Below, piece after piece: positions 17,898-26,851 of a DNA stretch of 64,000 nt. This DNA comes from Poriferisodalis sp965208925 (GTDB taxonomy: Bacteria; Actinomycetota; Acidimicrobiia; Acidimicrobiales; Poriferisodalaceae). Numbering within the stretch: position 1 is the first letter of the stretch; each line of letters begins with the position of its first letter. A program made the position numbers and the translations under genes. Where the stretch lies: positions 186,001 to 250,000 of the forward strand of contig NZ_OZ242364.1 of assembly GCF_965208925.1 (NCBI RefSeq), written 5' to 3'. The notes under the pieces are model-generated. The model searched no databases and was not told the origin of the DNA. It saw nothing but the letters and a program-made list of their open reading frames with translations.

Positions 17898-18695
17898 CTA
17901 GAACAGCGGGTCGCGCCAGGTGGCTGCTGCGGCCAGCGCTCCGGTGAATGACGCCGCGCCGATCAGTGCGAGCAGGCCCCAGACCACCAGCGGCGAGCGC
18001 CGCAGCCGTGTGTCGATGGGCTCGTTCGAGAGGCGCTCGGCCAGCGTCGGCGGGTGCTGGCGCCGGCTCGTATCGCCGATCGCGAAGCCGGCCAGCACGC
18101 CGGCCACCAAGCCGCCGAGGTGCCCGCCGATGGAGATGCCGGGAAGCAGGAACGAGATGATCACGTTGATGATGATCAGGCTGCCGAGGCCGTCTCGCCA
18201 CGGGTTGCCGCCCCGCAGATACTCCACCACGTAGGCCGCGCCCATCAGGCCGTACACCGCGCCGGAAGCCCCCACGACGACGACGTCAGGACGGTGCAGC
18301 AGCGCGCCGGCAGCACCGCCCAGCAGGGAAACGACATAGGTGCCCGCCAGAAGGGCGGGGCCGACCGTTTGCTCCAGCCTGCGCCCAAGCAAGTAGAGGA
18401 CCAGCATGTTGAACAGCAAATGGCGCAGATCGGCATGCAAGAACGCGCCGGTCACGATGCGCCACCAATCCGTCTGCAGGAATGCGCCGGTGATGAGTCG
18501 CGGCGCTTCGTAGAACTCGGCAATGAGAGGGCCGAAAGTGGCGTAGTCCTGCAGGGCGGCGTCTCGCAGCGACCACCCCGCGAACCCCAGGATGCGGGCG
18601 AGATTGTGGGTCAGCAAGAAGACCGCCACCGAAGCGCCGCCCAGCAGCACGGTCGCCACCGGCTGACGACCGTGTCGGAGTCCGAGCCTGCGCAC
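17898..18695 (-). CDS. Rhomboid family intramembrane serine protease
   Basis: A 265-residue membrane protein with six or seven hydrophobic segments. Catalytic elements are visible: the oxyanion-region LFNMLVLYLLG, the nucleophile motif GASGAVYGLMGA with the Ser in GASG, and the general-base His in GGHLGGLVAG. It would cleave membrane proteins within the bilayer; substrates are unknown. GTG 18695 is chosen as the start nearest the first hydrophobic segment; the open frame extends to 18866 with sequence that does not look like coding. It is convergent with the EamA gene (24-base gap). Confidence 0.9.
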   Translation of the reverse strand: MRRLGLRHGRQPVATVLLGGASVAVFLLTHNLARILGFAGWSLRDAALQDYATFGPLIAEFYEAPRLITGAFLQTDWWRIVTGAFLHADLRHLLFNMLVLYLLGRRLEQTVGPALLAGTYVVSLLGGAAGALLHRPDVVVVGASGAVYGLMGAAYVVEYLRGGNPWRDGLGSLIIINVIISFLLPGISIGGHLGGLVAGVLAGFAIGDTSRRQHPPTLAERLSNEPIDTRLRRSPLVVWGLLALIGAASFTGALAAAATWRDPLF

Positions 18696-18814
18696 GAGAC
18701 TGAACCCTACGAGTTGGGCGCGTGCGGGCTGATGCAGCCCGCAGTAGTTTCTCGTTCCTCGGTCCGTGTGATTTTCTACATGCCTATACGAGACACCCGA
18801 GAAGGTTTGGTGCC

Positions 18815-19534
18815 ATGTCGACGCTGCAGGACGTGATGGCCGAGTTGCGGCTCGCGGGCACCGCACAGAACCGCAAGGTGTACGCGCGCCACGGCGCCGC
18901 CGAGCCGATGTTCGGCGTCAGCTACAAGGACCTCGCTCGAATCGCGAAACCGCTCAAGACCGACCATGCGCTCGCAGCGGACCTGTGGGATTCGGGCAGC
19001 CACGACGCGCGGGTGCTGGCGCTGCGCGTCGCCGATGCCGCTGCGATGAACAAGACGCGGGCGCGGCGCTGGCTGCGCGACGTCGACAACTACATCCTGG
19101 CCGAGGCCCTCGGCGGGCTGCTGGCGCAGTCGCCGCTCGCGCGAGGGCTGAGCGACGAGTGGCGCGATTCGCCCCGCGAGTGGCCTGCGTCGGTGGGCTG
19201 GTTCATCGTGGCCTGCAGCGCTGAGCAGGCCGACATCTGGTCTGCCATCGAATTGCGCGCCCTGGTGGCGCAGATCGATGAAGAGATCGACGAGCGGCCG
19301 AACCGGGTGCGTCACGAGATGAACGGCGTGCTCATTGCGATCGGGCTGCGCGACGAGAGCCTGCGGCGCTCGGTGCTCGAGCTCGACGCCCGCATCGGGC
19401 CCGTAGAGGTGGACCACGGCGAGACGGGCTGCAAAACGCCCGCCATCGCGCCCTACATCGAGCGCACGCTGGCACATCGAGCGCAGATGGCAGCCCGCCG
19501 GGCCGCGAAGGCGGCTGCGAAGGCCGGCGCTTAG
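18815..19534 (+). CDS. DNA alkylation repair protein (AlkD-like HEAT-repeat fold)
   Basis: A 239-residue all-helical protein of the DNA alkylation repair family, whose studied member AlkD removes N3- and N7-alkylated purines. The N-terminal signature is clear: YARHGAAEPMFGVSY (about 27-41), then DHALAADLWDSGSHDARVLAL. A Lys/Ala-rich tail follows. ATG 18815 has GAAGG 9-13 bases upstream. Its stop overlaps that of the convergent SulP gene by 4 bases. The AlkD catalytic Asp/Trp set cannot be mapped with certainty, so glycosylase activity is inferred from family. Confidence 0.85.
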   Translation: MSTLQDVMAELRLAGTAQNRKVYARHGAAEPMFGVSYKDLARIAKPLKTDHALAADLWDSGSHDARVLALRVADAAAMNKTRARRWLRDVDNYILAEALGGLLAQSPLARGLSDEWRDSPREWPASVGWFIVACSAEQADIWSAIELRALVAQIDEEIDERPNRVRHEMNGVLIAIGLRDESLRRSVLELDARIGPVEVDHGETGCKTPAIAPYIERTLAHRAQMAARRAAKAAAKAGA

Positions 19535-21279
19535 CTCTCGTCGCCCTCGCCGTCTTCGCCGGTCTCGCCGCCCGCACCCTCGGGGCCGTCGAGGAGCCGG
19601 CGGGCCACCACCCGGGCGCCGTCGAGATCGTCGACGAAGTTCTCCGCGGGAACGCTGCGCAGCACGTTCAGTTCCCTCACGCTCGTGGCCTGCGACTCCT
19701 CGAGCCCCATCACGATGCACTTGGCGCCCGAGTCCAGTGCCACGTCGATGAGCTGGCCCATCATGTACGCGGCGCTGTCGTCCATGTGACGGGTCTCGCT
19801 GAAGTCGAAGATCACCACCTCGTGCTCTTCGACATCGTGATTGATCGAGTTGAACAGCCTGATCGACGACGACGCCGTATAGGAGCCGCGCAGCGACAGC
19901 AGCCCGGTGCGCGCCGCGAACGGGTCGGGACCGTCGAGGTCGAAGCTCGCGAGGCTGATGCCGCCGGGGTCGTCGCCCTCCTCGTCGTCGCTGGCGGGGG
20001 CGTACAGGAACGTCATGTCCAGCAACGGTGTCGACACCACGCCGTCATCGAGTTCGAGGCGCTCGAACTGCCGGGCGCCGGTCATCGCGGCGGCGATCAG
20101 GCCCGCGCCCACGGCCACCACCAGATCCGACACGATCGACAGGGTCAGCGTGAGCGCCATCACGCCGTACTGGTCGAGCCGGGTGCGCCGCACCCGGGCG
20201 ATGTACTCCCAGTCGACGATGTCGAAGCCGATCTTGATGAGAATGCCGGCGAGCACCGCGTGCGGGATCACTTCGGCCAACCGGCCCAGACCGAGCACCA
20301 GCGCACCCAGCACCACTGCGCAGAGCACCCCCGACACCCGCGTGCGGCCGCCTGCCTTGACATTGGCCACGGTGGCCGAGGTGGCCCCCGCGCCGGGCAC
20401 CGCACCGATGAACGCCACCAGCACGTTGGCCGCCCCCACGCCGAGCAGCTCACGATTGGGACGATGCTGATCGCGGGTCATCGAATCCGCCACCATCGCG
20501 GTGAGCAGGCTGTTGATCGAGCCGAGCAGCGCGAGCGTGACCGCGGGCGCGATGGCCCCGCCCACATCACCCCAGCCGAACGAGGGCATCCGAACTTCGG
20601 GCAGACCTGAGGGCACATCACCGATGACCGCCACGTCGCTGATCCACAGCACGCTGAGCACGGTGCACACGAGCAGCGCCGCAACCGACGGCGGCAACGC
20701 CTGGCGCAGGCGGCGCGGCCACAGCAGGCATACGGCGATGCTGAGCAGACCGAGCGCGAAGGCGCCGATGTCGACATTGCCTACCGCATCGGGCAGCGCT
20801 CGTATGGAGGCCGACACCCCGCCGAGCGCCACCTCGTGCCCCAGCAGCGGGATCAACTGCACCACGATGATGATCAGCCCGACTGCGGAGGTGAATCCCG
20901 ACACCACCGGGTAGGGCGTGTACGACACGTAGCTGCCGAGACGCAGCGCGCCCAGCAGCACCTGCACGATGCCCGCGAGCACCACGATCGCGAGTGCTTT
21001 TTCGATGTCGCCGGCGGCATAGTCGATCACCACCACCGACATCGCCACCGACAGCGGCGCAGTGGGACCGGAAATCTGCGTCCGGGTGCCGCCGAAGATC
21101 GCTGCCAGCAATCCGACGGCGACAGCGCCATAGAGGCCGGCGATGGCGCCAAGGCCCGAGGCCACACCGAACGCCAGCGACAGCGGCAGCATCACCACTG
21201 CCGCGGTCAGCCCGCCGAAGATGTCGCCGCGCAGCTGCTCTGTGCTGTACTCCAGCGTCGGCAGGCTGCGCCTCGCCAT
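19531..21279 (-). CDS. SulP family anion transporter with C-terminal STAS domain
   Basis: A 582-residue membrane protein. The SulP (SLC26-like) transport domain spans about residues 15-410 with GGLTAAVVMLPLSLAFGVASG in the first helix, FGGTRTQISGPTAPLSV near 62-78 and GAVPGAGATSATVANVKAGGRTR near 300. The cytosolic STAS domain lies at about 425-555 with HEVVIFDFSETRHMDDSAA. Substrates in the family include sulfate, bicarbonate and dicarboxylates; the sequence does not decide. An acidic Glu/Asp/Gly tail ends the protein. The upstream gap to the lipoprotein gene is 43 bases on the same strand. Confidence 0.9.
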   Translation of the reverse strand: MARRSLPTLEYSTEQLRGDIFGGLTAAVVMLPLSLAFGVASGLGAIAGLYGAVAVGLLAAIFGGTRTQISGPTAPLSVAMSVVVIDYAAGDIEKALAIVVLAGIVQVLLGALRLGSYVSYTPYPVVSGFTSAVGLIIIVVQLIPLLGHEVALGGVSASIRALPDAVGNVDIGAFALGLLSIAVCLLWPRRLRQALPPSVAALLVCTVLSVLWISDVAVIGDVPSGLPEVRMPSFGWGDVGGAIAPAVTLALLGSINSLLTAMVADSMTRDQHRPNRELLGVGAANVLVAFIGAVPGAGATSATVANVKAGGRTRVSGVLCAVVLGALVLGLGRLAEVIPHAVLAGILIKIGFDIVDWEYIARVRRTRLDQYGVMALTLTLSIVSDLVVAVGAGLIAAAMTGARQFERLELDDGVVSTPLLDMTFLYAPASDDEEGDDPGGISLASFDLDGPDPFAARTGLLSLRGSYTASSSIRLFNSINHDVEEHEVVIFDFSETRHMDDSAAYMMGQLIDVALDSGAKCIVMGLEESQATSVRELNVLRSVPAENFVDDLDGARVVARRLLDGPEGAGGETGEDGEGDES

Positions 21280-21322
21280 CTCAGCTCCGAATCACGACAT
21301 CCGAGCGGCGATCGGAGTCCGG

Positions 21323-22111
21323 CTACTGGCCGAGGAAGGTGTTCAGCGCCTCCAGGACGGTGGCTTTGTCGGGGTCCACGAAGACATGGGTCGCACCCGA
21401 GCTGTAGATCGAGTCGCCGACGCGTACGAGGACGCCGTAACGGTTGACAGGGAGCCCCTGGAAGGTGGCCGTGTAGTCGGTGCCGAACGACTCGTCGCCG
21501 AGCGCAGGGTCGTCGCCGTAGGTGAATGCACCGACGGCGCCGGTCGACGGCTCAGGGAACTCGCCGCAGGCGACGATCTCTTCTTTGTAGTTGTTGAATG
21601 CCTGCGAGGCCACATCAGCCGATTCGAATCGGGAGATGGAGACATCGAGGAACGGCCCCGTCAGCGGATCGGCAGCCCAGACGGCTTCGGAGTACGCCAC
21701 CGCCAGGAGGCCGCCGTAGGCCGGAGTGCCCGGACACGTCTCGGCCCGCGGGATGTTCGTGGCGGTCTGCAGCGTGTCGAAGCCGGCGGGTGTCTGGCCT
21801 TCCAGCAGTGCGCCCTCCACGGCCGGCGGCAGTGCATTGGCCTCCGCGGCGGCTTCGGTTGTGGTGGGAGGCGGCGGTGCTTCGGTCGTCGTGGGCGGCG
21901 GAGCTGCGGTGGTGGGCGTCGGGGCCTCGGTCGTCGGCGGCGGCGGAGCCGCTGTGGTGGGCGGCGGCGGGGCCTCCGTAGTGGCGACGGTGGTCGGGGC
22001 TGCGGTGGTCGGCGCAGCCGCCTCGGTCGCCGGAGGCGGATCATCGTCAGCGCCGCCGCACGCGGCAGCAACGAGGGCAAGCACAACGAACAGAGCAGAG
22101 ATGCGTCGCAT
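21323..22111 (-). CDS. Lipoprotein with Pro/Thr-rich linker and small extracytoplasmic domain
   Basis: A 262-residue lipoprotein with the lipobox LVAAAC (Cys 18). Residues about 25-90 are a low-complexity stalk of repeated PPPTTTEAP-type units, which probably spans the cell-wall layer. The C-terminal 165 residues form a small domain with two Cys (CPGTPAYGG and VACGEFPEP) and a final strand-helix FVDPDKATVLEALNTFLGQ. It resembles actinobacterial extracytoplasmic sensor-type lipoproteins in outline, but I do not recognise the family. It precedes the SulP gene and diverges from a luciferase-like gene, 43 bases away. Confidence 0.75.
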   Translation of the reverse strand: MRRISALFVVLALVAAACGGADDDPPPATEAAAPTTAAPTTVATTEAPPPPTTAAPPPPTTEAPTPTTAAPPPTTTEAPPPPTTTEAAAEANALPPAVEGALLEGQTPAGFDTLQTATNIPRAETCPGTPAYGGLLAVAYSEAVWAADPLTGPFLDVSISRFESADVASQAFNNYKEEIVACGEFPEPSTGAVGAFTYGDDPALGDESFGTDYTATFQGLPVNRYGVLVRVGDSIYSSGATHVFVDPDKATVLEALNTFLGQ

Positions 22112-22154
22112 AGAGGCAGACTACGGCCTACGGCTATGTGAAGAGGGATACACA

Positions 22155-23003
22155 ATGAAGTTCGGCATGACATTGGCCAATACCGGTCCGCAGGTGGAAG
22201 GGGGGACCGCGATTGCGTATGCGCAGGAGGCTGAGGCGGCGGGCTTCGAGTCGCTCTGGACCGTTGAGCACGTCGTGGTGCCCGAGGGCTACCAGACGCC
22301 CTACCCATATGCCGAGGACGGCAAGATGCCGGGCAAGCGGGACGACATCGACATTCCCGACCCGCTGATGTGGATGGCCTTCGTGGCATCGGTGACCTCT
22401 GAGATCAAGCTCGGCACCGGCATCCTGATCGTCCCGCAGCGCAACTTCGCCGTCACGGCGAAGGCCGTGGCCACGCTCGACCGTCTCTCGGGCGGCCGCG
22501 TGCTGCTCGGCATCGGCGCCGGATGGATGGAGGAGGAGTTCGACGCGCTCGGGGTGTCGTTCGCCGACCGCGGCGACATCACCGATGAGCACCTCGAGGC
22601 CTACCAATCGCTGTGGCGCGACGACGTGTGCTCCTACCAAGGCAAGCACGTCTCGTTCGACCGGGTGTACTGCCGGCCGCAACCGGTCGGCGCTGTGCCG
22701 ATCATCGTGGGCGGCGACAGCAAGCGCGCCGCTCGACGCGCAGGCGAACACGGCGACGGCTTCTTCCCTGTTTCCGGCGATCTCGAAGAGATGTCGATGC
22801 TCTACAAGCACGCCCAGCGCTGTGCTGAAGTCGCCGGCCGAGATCCCGAGAACATCGAATTCACCACCATGGGACCGGCGACACCGGAATGGATCGAACA
22901 GATCGCCGCCATCGGCGTGAGCCGGCTGGTAGTCAATCCGATGTCGCGTTCCAGGTTCGACGATTTCAGCCGGGACGTCATCACCGCCTACGCCGATGCC
23001 TAG
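22155..23003 (+). CDS. F420-dependent LLM class oxidoreductase
   Basis: A 282-residue luciferase-like TIM-barrel protein. It begins MKFGMTLANTGP, has EAEAAGFESLWTVEHVV, then IKLGTGILIVPQRNFAVTAKAVATLDRLSGGR split over strand and helix, GIGAGWMEEEFDALGV, and VPIIVGGDSKRAARRAGEHGDGFFP; these are marks of F420-dependent members of the class. The ATG has AAGAGGGA directly upstream. It shares broad similarity with the enzyme at 8978 but is a separate subfamily. The M18 aminopeptidase follows after 22 bases. The substrate is unknown. Confidence 0.9.
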   Translation: MKFGMTLANTGPQVEGGTAIAYAQEAEAAGFESLWTVEHVVVPEGYQTPYPYAEDGKMPGKRDDIDIPDPLMWMAFVASVTSEIKLGTGILIVPQRNFAVTAKAVATLDRLSGGRVLLGIGAGWMEEEFDALGVSFADRGDITDEHLEAYQSLWRDDVCSYQGKHVSFDRVYCRPQPVGAVPIIVGGDSKRAARRAGEHGDGFFPVSGDLEEMSMLYKHAQRCAEVAGRDPENIEFTTMGPATPEWIEQIAAIGVSRLVVNPMSRSRFDDFSRDVITAYADA

Positions 23004-23025
23004 CGGCCCCGCCTCCTGAGCTCAG

Positions 23026-24330
23026 ATGCTCGACTCGCTGTTCGAGTTCATCGAGGCATCTCCGTCGCCGTTTCATGCCGCTGCGGCGGCGGTTGACCGG
23101 CTGGCGGCGGTCGGCTTTGCCGAGACGGGCCGCAGCGAGTCATGGAGCGAACTCGACCTTGCGCAGGGCTTGGTGGCGCGCGACGGCGGCACCGTGGTGG
23201 CCGTGCGGGCCGGCGCTGCGGTCGACCCGGAGCGGCTGCGTTTCAGCGTGATCGGAGCACACACCGACAGCCCCAACCTGCGTCTCCGCCCCCAGCCCGA
23301 CAGCAGCGCGTTCGGGTATCGCCAGCTCGGCGTGGAGGTGTACGGCGGCGTGCTGCTGAACTCCTGGCTCGACCGCGATCTCGGCCTGTCGGGACGTGTC
23401 GAGGTGCAGCACCCTGATGGCAGCGAGGCCGGCGACGACCCGGCAGCCGGGTCCCGAACGGTGCTGTGGCGCTGCGACCGGGCACTGCTGCGCGTGCCGC
23501 AGCTCGCAATTCACCTCGACCGCGAAGCCAACGACGGGCTGAAGCTCGACCGCCAGCAGCACATGACCCCGGTGTGGGGGCTCGGCGAACCGAGTGCCGC
23601 GGGGTTCCGCGAATTTCTGGCCGACGAGCTCGCAGTCGAACCTCACGCCGTGCTGGCGTGGGATGTCATGGCGCATGACCTGACCCCGCCGGCCCGAATC
23701 GGGCGCGACGGCGAGATGTACGCCGCCGCTCGTATCGACAACCTGGCATCGTGCCATGCGGCCGTCGAAGCGCTGGCATGCCTGGACTCGCCCCCCGACA
23801 ACACGGCAGCGGTGATCGTGCTGTTCGACCATGAGGAGATCGGCAGCGTCTCCGCCACGGGTGCCGGCAGCCCGATCCTGGCTGATGCCCTGGAGCGCAT
23901 CGCCGCCGCGCTAGGTGCCGGCCGTGAGCGGTACTTGCGGGCGGTGGCCCGCTCGCTGTGCGTTTCAGCCGACGGGGCCCACGCTGTGCATCCGAACTAT
24001 CCCGAGCGCCACGAGCCCCAGCATCTGCCGCTGCTGAACGGCGGCCCCGTGATCAAGACCAACGTCAACGTGCGCTACGCCACCGATGCGCGCTCGCACG
24101 CCCGCTTCGCGGCGGTGTGCGACGCGGCCGACGTGCCCCACCAGATCTATTCCCACCGGGGCAACCTGCCGTGCGGCTCGACCATCGGGCCGATCACGGC
24201 TTCTCGGCTGGGCATGAGCGTCGTCGACGTAGGTGCGCCCCAGCTCTCGATGCACTCGGCCCGCGAGCTGGGCGGCAGCGATGACCCCGCCCTGCTCACG
24301 GCCGCATTCGGCGCCTTCCTCGCTGCCTGA
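23026..24330 (+). CDS. apeB: M18 family aminopeptidase
   Basis: A 434-residue zinc aminopeptidase of the M18 (aspartyl aminopeptidase-like) family, which removes N-terminal residues from peptides in the cytosol. The metal-site motifs appear in order: GAHTDSPN (His about 79), SWLDRDLGLSG (Asp), DHEEIGS (the two Glu of catalysis and metal binding), and near the end APQLSMHSARE (His). NLASCHAAVEAL and PCGSTIGPIT are other family landmarks. Length is typical. It follows the LLM gene by 22 bases and is convergent with the histidine phosphatase. Confidence 0.93.
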   Translation: MLDSLFEFIEASPSPFHAAAAAVDRLAAVGFAETGRSESWSELDLAQGLVARDGGTVVAVRAGAAVDPERLRFSVIGAHTDSPNLRLRPQPDSSAFGYRQLGVEVYGGVLLNSWLDRDLGLSGRVEVQHPDGSEAGDDPAAGSRTVLWRCDRALLRVPQLAIHLDREANDGLKLDRQQHMTPVWGLGEPSAAGFREFLADELAVEPHAVLAWDVMAHDLTPPARIGRDGEMYAAARIDNLASCHAAVEALACLDSPPDNTAAVIVLFDHEEIGSVSATGAGSPILADALERIAAALGAGRERYLRAVARSLCVSADGAHAVHPNYPERHEPQHLPLLNGGPVIKTNVNVRYATDARSHARFAAVCDAADVPHQIYSHRGNLPCGSTIGPITASRLGMSVVDVGAPQLSMHSARELGGSDDPALLTAAFGAFLAA

Positions 24331-24377
24331 CCGTCCGAAGCTGCGCCGAGGCTCACCACCGTTGATGCAAGGCGAAC

Positions 24378-25136
24378 TCAGCCGTGGTGCAGGTGGTTGT
24401 CGAGGTGTGAGCAGTCGTTGAAGCGGCGCAGCACCCAGTCGCCATCGCACCGCACCACCTGGGTGACCGAGCAGTTGTCGGAGCCGCCGAAGGAGAACGG
24501 CGTGGACTCGGTGATGTGCGCCAGCACGGCGCCGATCACCCCGCCGTGCACGCATGCGGCCACGAGCTGATCCGGGTGCGCGTCGGCGATGCGGCCGAGT
24601 GCCGCCATGCACCGGCCGATGAGCTGCTCGTTCGACTCGGCGCCGGGGATGACGTCCCAGCGCCGCTCGATGTGCAGGCGCTCGTACAGCGGGTGGTTGT
24701 CGGCGGCGAACTGGCGGATCCGCCCCCCGTCCCACTCGCCGAGGGCCACCTCACGCAGGTCGTGCTCGATCGTCGGGGTCATGCCCAGCCGTGCGGCCAG
24801 GGGCGCGAACGTCTGCTGGGTGCGCTGCAGCGACGACACGTACAGCGCGTCGATCGGTTCGTGCGCCAGCCGGTCGGCCATGGCCGCCGCCTGCTCGTGC
24901 CCCTTCGGGGCCAGCGCCGGGTCGCCCTGATCGCCGAGCATGGGGAACGGCTTGCCGGGGATGAAGGCTTGGGACGCGCCGTGGCGCACCAGCAGCACCT
25001 CGGTTGCGCCGGGCGGCCGGATCCACCGCTCCTGCTCGAACTGGCGGACTTCGGTATCGGACGGCGCGAGGTCGTAGTCGTCGTAGACGGGTTCCGCTTC
25101 TGCGGCGGCCTCGGCTGTCTCGTGGGGTTGTGTCAC
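24378..25136 (-). CDS. Histidine phosphatase family protein (phosphoglycerate mutase-like)
   Basis: A 252-residue protein with the phosphohistidine motif LVRHGAS, the acid LREVALGEWDGG and the second catalytic His in ACVHGG, all in order. A DALYVSSLQRTQQT segment supplies the second substrate-binding Arg. The first 50 residues are an acidic Glu/Ala/Asp-rich extension not found in minimal members. The start is taken as GTG 25136; a TTG three codons upstream (25145) is also possible. Its substrate, whether a sugar phosphate, nucleotide or protein, is not evident. The Amt gene is 41 bases upstream on the same strand. Confidence 0.87.
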   Translation of the reverse strand: MTQPHETAEAAAEAEPVYDDYDLAPSDTEVRQFEQERWIRPPGATEVLLVRHGASQAFIPGKPFPMLGDQGDPALAPKGHEQAAAMADRLAHEPIDALYVSSLQRTQQTFAPLAARLGMTPTIEHDLREVALGEWDGGRIRQFAADNHPLYERLHIERRWDVIPGAESNEQLIGRCMAALGRIADAHPDQLVAACVHGGVIGAVLAHITESTPFSFGGSDNCSVTQVVRCDGDWVLRRFNDCSHLDNHLHHG

Positions 25137-25176
25137 GGCGGGCAACCTATCGGCCGGCCCGCCGTCACCTGGAGCG

Positions 25177-26373
25177 CTAGAGCTGGTAAGCGGCCTCGCC
25201 GTGGTCGCTCACGTCGATGCCGGCCATCTCCACTTCGGCGGAGACCCGGATGCCCATGGTGGCCTTGATCACGCTGGCGATGATCCATGTGGCTGCGAAC
25301 GAGTAGACGGTGACCACGGCGATCGAGAGAACCTGGTTCCACAGCAGCACGCCGCCGCCGAAGAACACCCCGTCGATGAAGTCGCCGCCGGGAACGGCCG
25401 AGGCATCGGCGAAGAACCCGAGCAGGATGCCGCCGACGGCGCCGCCGACCCAGTGGATGCCGACGACGTCGAGGCTGTCGTCGAATCCGACCCGGAACTT
25501 GGCTTCGATGGCGAAGAAGCAGACGACGCCGGCAATCGCGCCGAAGGCCAGCGAGTGCATGGAGCCCACGAAGCCCGCCGCCGGCGTGATGGCCACCAGC
25601 GCGGCCACGATGCCCGAGGCGATGCCGATGGTGGACACCCGCTGGTGCCGTGCGTACTCCGCGAATGCCCAGCCCACCATGCCGGCCGCAGCGGCGATGA
25701 AGGTGTTGACGAAGGCCTGCGCTGCAGCGCCGTCGGCCGCGAGGGCCGAGCCGGCGTTGAAGCCGAACCATCCGAACCACAGGATGCCAGCGCCCAGCAT
25801 GACGAACGGCACGTTGTGAGGAACGGGCCGGTTGTCGGGCCAGCCGGAGCGCCGGCCGACGACGAGCGCCAGGGCCATGGCGGCTGCGCCAGCGTTCACA
25901 TGGATCGCGGTGCCGCCTGCGAAGTCGTGGGCAGGCAGGTTGAGAATCCAGCCGTCAGCGCCGTACACCCAGTACACGACCGGTGCGTACACCAGCAGCG
26001 ACCACAGCGGGACGAACACCATCCAGGCCGAGAACTTCATGCGGTCGGCGACGGCGCCCGAGATGAGCGCAGGTGTGATGGCCGCAAACGTCATCAGGAA
26101 TGCGAACGTCGCCAGTCCTTCGGCATCGTGAATGCCGGCCATGCCCATCAGCGAGAAGTCGCCGATGATCGGCAGGCCGCTCTCGCCCGCCGCGAGGCTG
26201 TATCCGACGAGCACCCAGATCACCGGCACGATGCCGAGGCACCACATGTTCATGTTGAGCATGTTCAGCGCGTTCTTGGCGCGCACCATGCCGCCGTAGA
26301 ACAGCGCAAGCCCCGGCACCATGAACAGCACCAAGGCTGCTGCGGTCAATATCCAGGCGATGTTGCCTTCCAT
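25177..26373 (-). CDS. amt: Ammonium transporter
   Basis: A 398-residue Amt/MEP/Rh channel with eleven expected membrane helices. Motifs: GLALFYGGMVRAKN after the first helix, FAGGTAIHVNAGAAA with the first pore His, and DVVGIHWVGGAVGG with the second pore His. A short C-terminal tail ends in DVSDHGEAAYQL. ATG 26373 has GGAGAG just upstream; the frame is open to 26430 without homology. No glnK (PII) gene is next to it in this window, unlike in many bacteria. Confidence 0.95.
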   Translation of the reverse strand: MEGNIAWILTAAALVLFMVPGLALFYGGMVRAKNALNMLNMNMWCLGIVPVIWVLVGYSLAAGESGLPIIGDFSLMGMAGIHDAEGLATFAFLMTFAAITPALISGAVADRMKFSAWMVFVPLWSLLVYAPVVYWVYGADGWILNLPAHDFAGGTAIHVNAGAAAMALALVVGRRSGWPDNRPVPHNVPFVMLGAGILWFGWFGFNAGSALAADGAAAQAFVNTFIAAAAGMVGWAFAEYARHQRVSTIGIASGIVAALVAITPAAGFVGSMHSLAFGAIAGVVCFFAIEAKFRVGFDDSLDVVGIHWVGGAVGGILLGFFADASAVPGGDFIDGVFFGGGVLLWNQVLSIAVVTVYSFAATWIIASVIKATMGIRVSAEVEMAGIDVSDHGEAAYQL

Positions 26374-26522
26374 CACTTCTCTCCTCGTCGCGCGCGACTG
26401 CGCCAGCGGGCAATGGGACGGCTGATCCACCCATCATTGCAGGTCAGCGATGCTGTGCGGGGTTACGTGGCGACCGTCGGCATCGAACGGAGTTGCTGCC
26501 GTAGACAGCCGGCGCGTGTCGC

Positions 26523-26753
26523 TCAGGCGAGTTGCAAGGGACCCGGATCGGGCGCGCCGCAGACGATTTCCAGTCGTGCGACGCGTTCACGAACCAAGGC
26601 GACCTCTTCGCTCACCTTGTCGATTCGTCCGCCCAGGTGGAAGGTGATACTCAGGCCAGTGCCGAGCATGCCAGCGACGATGGCTGCGGCAGCGACAAGT
26701 ACCGCCCACGCATCGACCACAATCTGTGTCGCCGCCATCACGCCACCTGCCAT
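26523..26753 (-). CDS. Small single-pass membrane protein
   Basis: A 76-residue frame coding for one hydrophobic segment (about residues 15-38), then a charged amphipathic helix (GRIDKVSEEVALVRERVARLE) with a heptad-like pattern and a short Pro-containing tail. It lies 98 bases downstream of the giant surface-protein gene and 149 bases upstream of amt, all on the minus strand. The start is uncertain (ATG 26753 or the ATG six codons later). I do not recognise a family. The coding call rests on coherent membrane-plus-coiled-coil structure. Confidence 0.55.
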   Translation of the reverse strand: MAGGVMAATQIVVDAWAVLVAAAAIVAGMLGTGLSITFHLGGRIDKVSEEVALVRERVARLEIVCGAPDPGPLQLA

Positions 26754-26823
26754 GGCCCAACCCTAGAACACACCGCTGCGGACGGGACCCGCATTTTCGC
26801 GCTGCATAGGCACCGACCGAGAA

Positions 26824-26842
26824 GCCGGCTGGGAGAGCCGGC
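26824..26842 (-). terminator. Terminator-like hairpin after the giant gene
   Basis: GCCGGCT (26824-26830) pairs with AGCCGGC (26836-26842) around a 5-base loop, beginning 10 bases beyond the TAG stop of the giant gene on the minus strand. It is followed by TTCTCGG, which is only weakly T-rich. Confidence 0.45.
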
Positions 26843-26851
26843 GCTGCGGAG

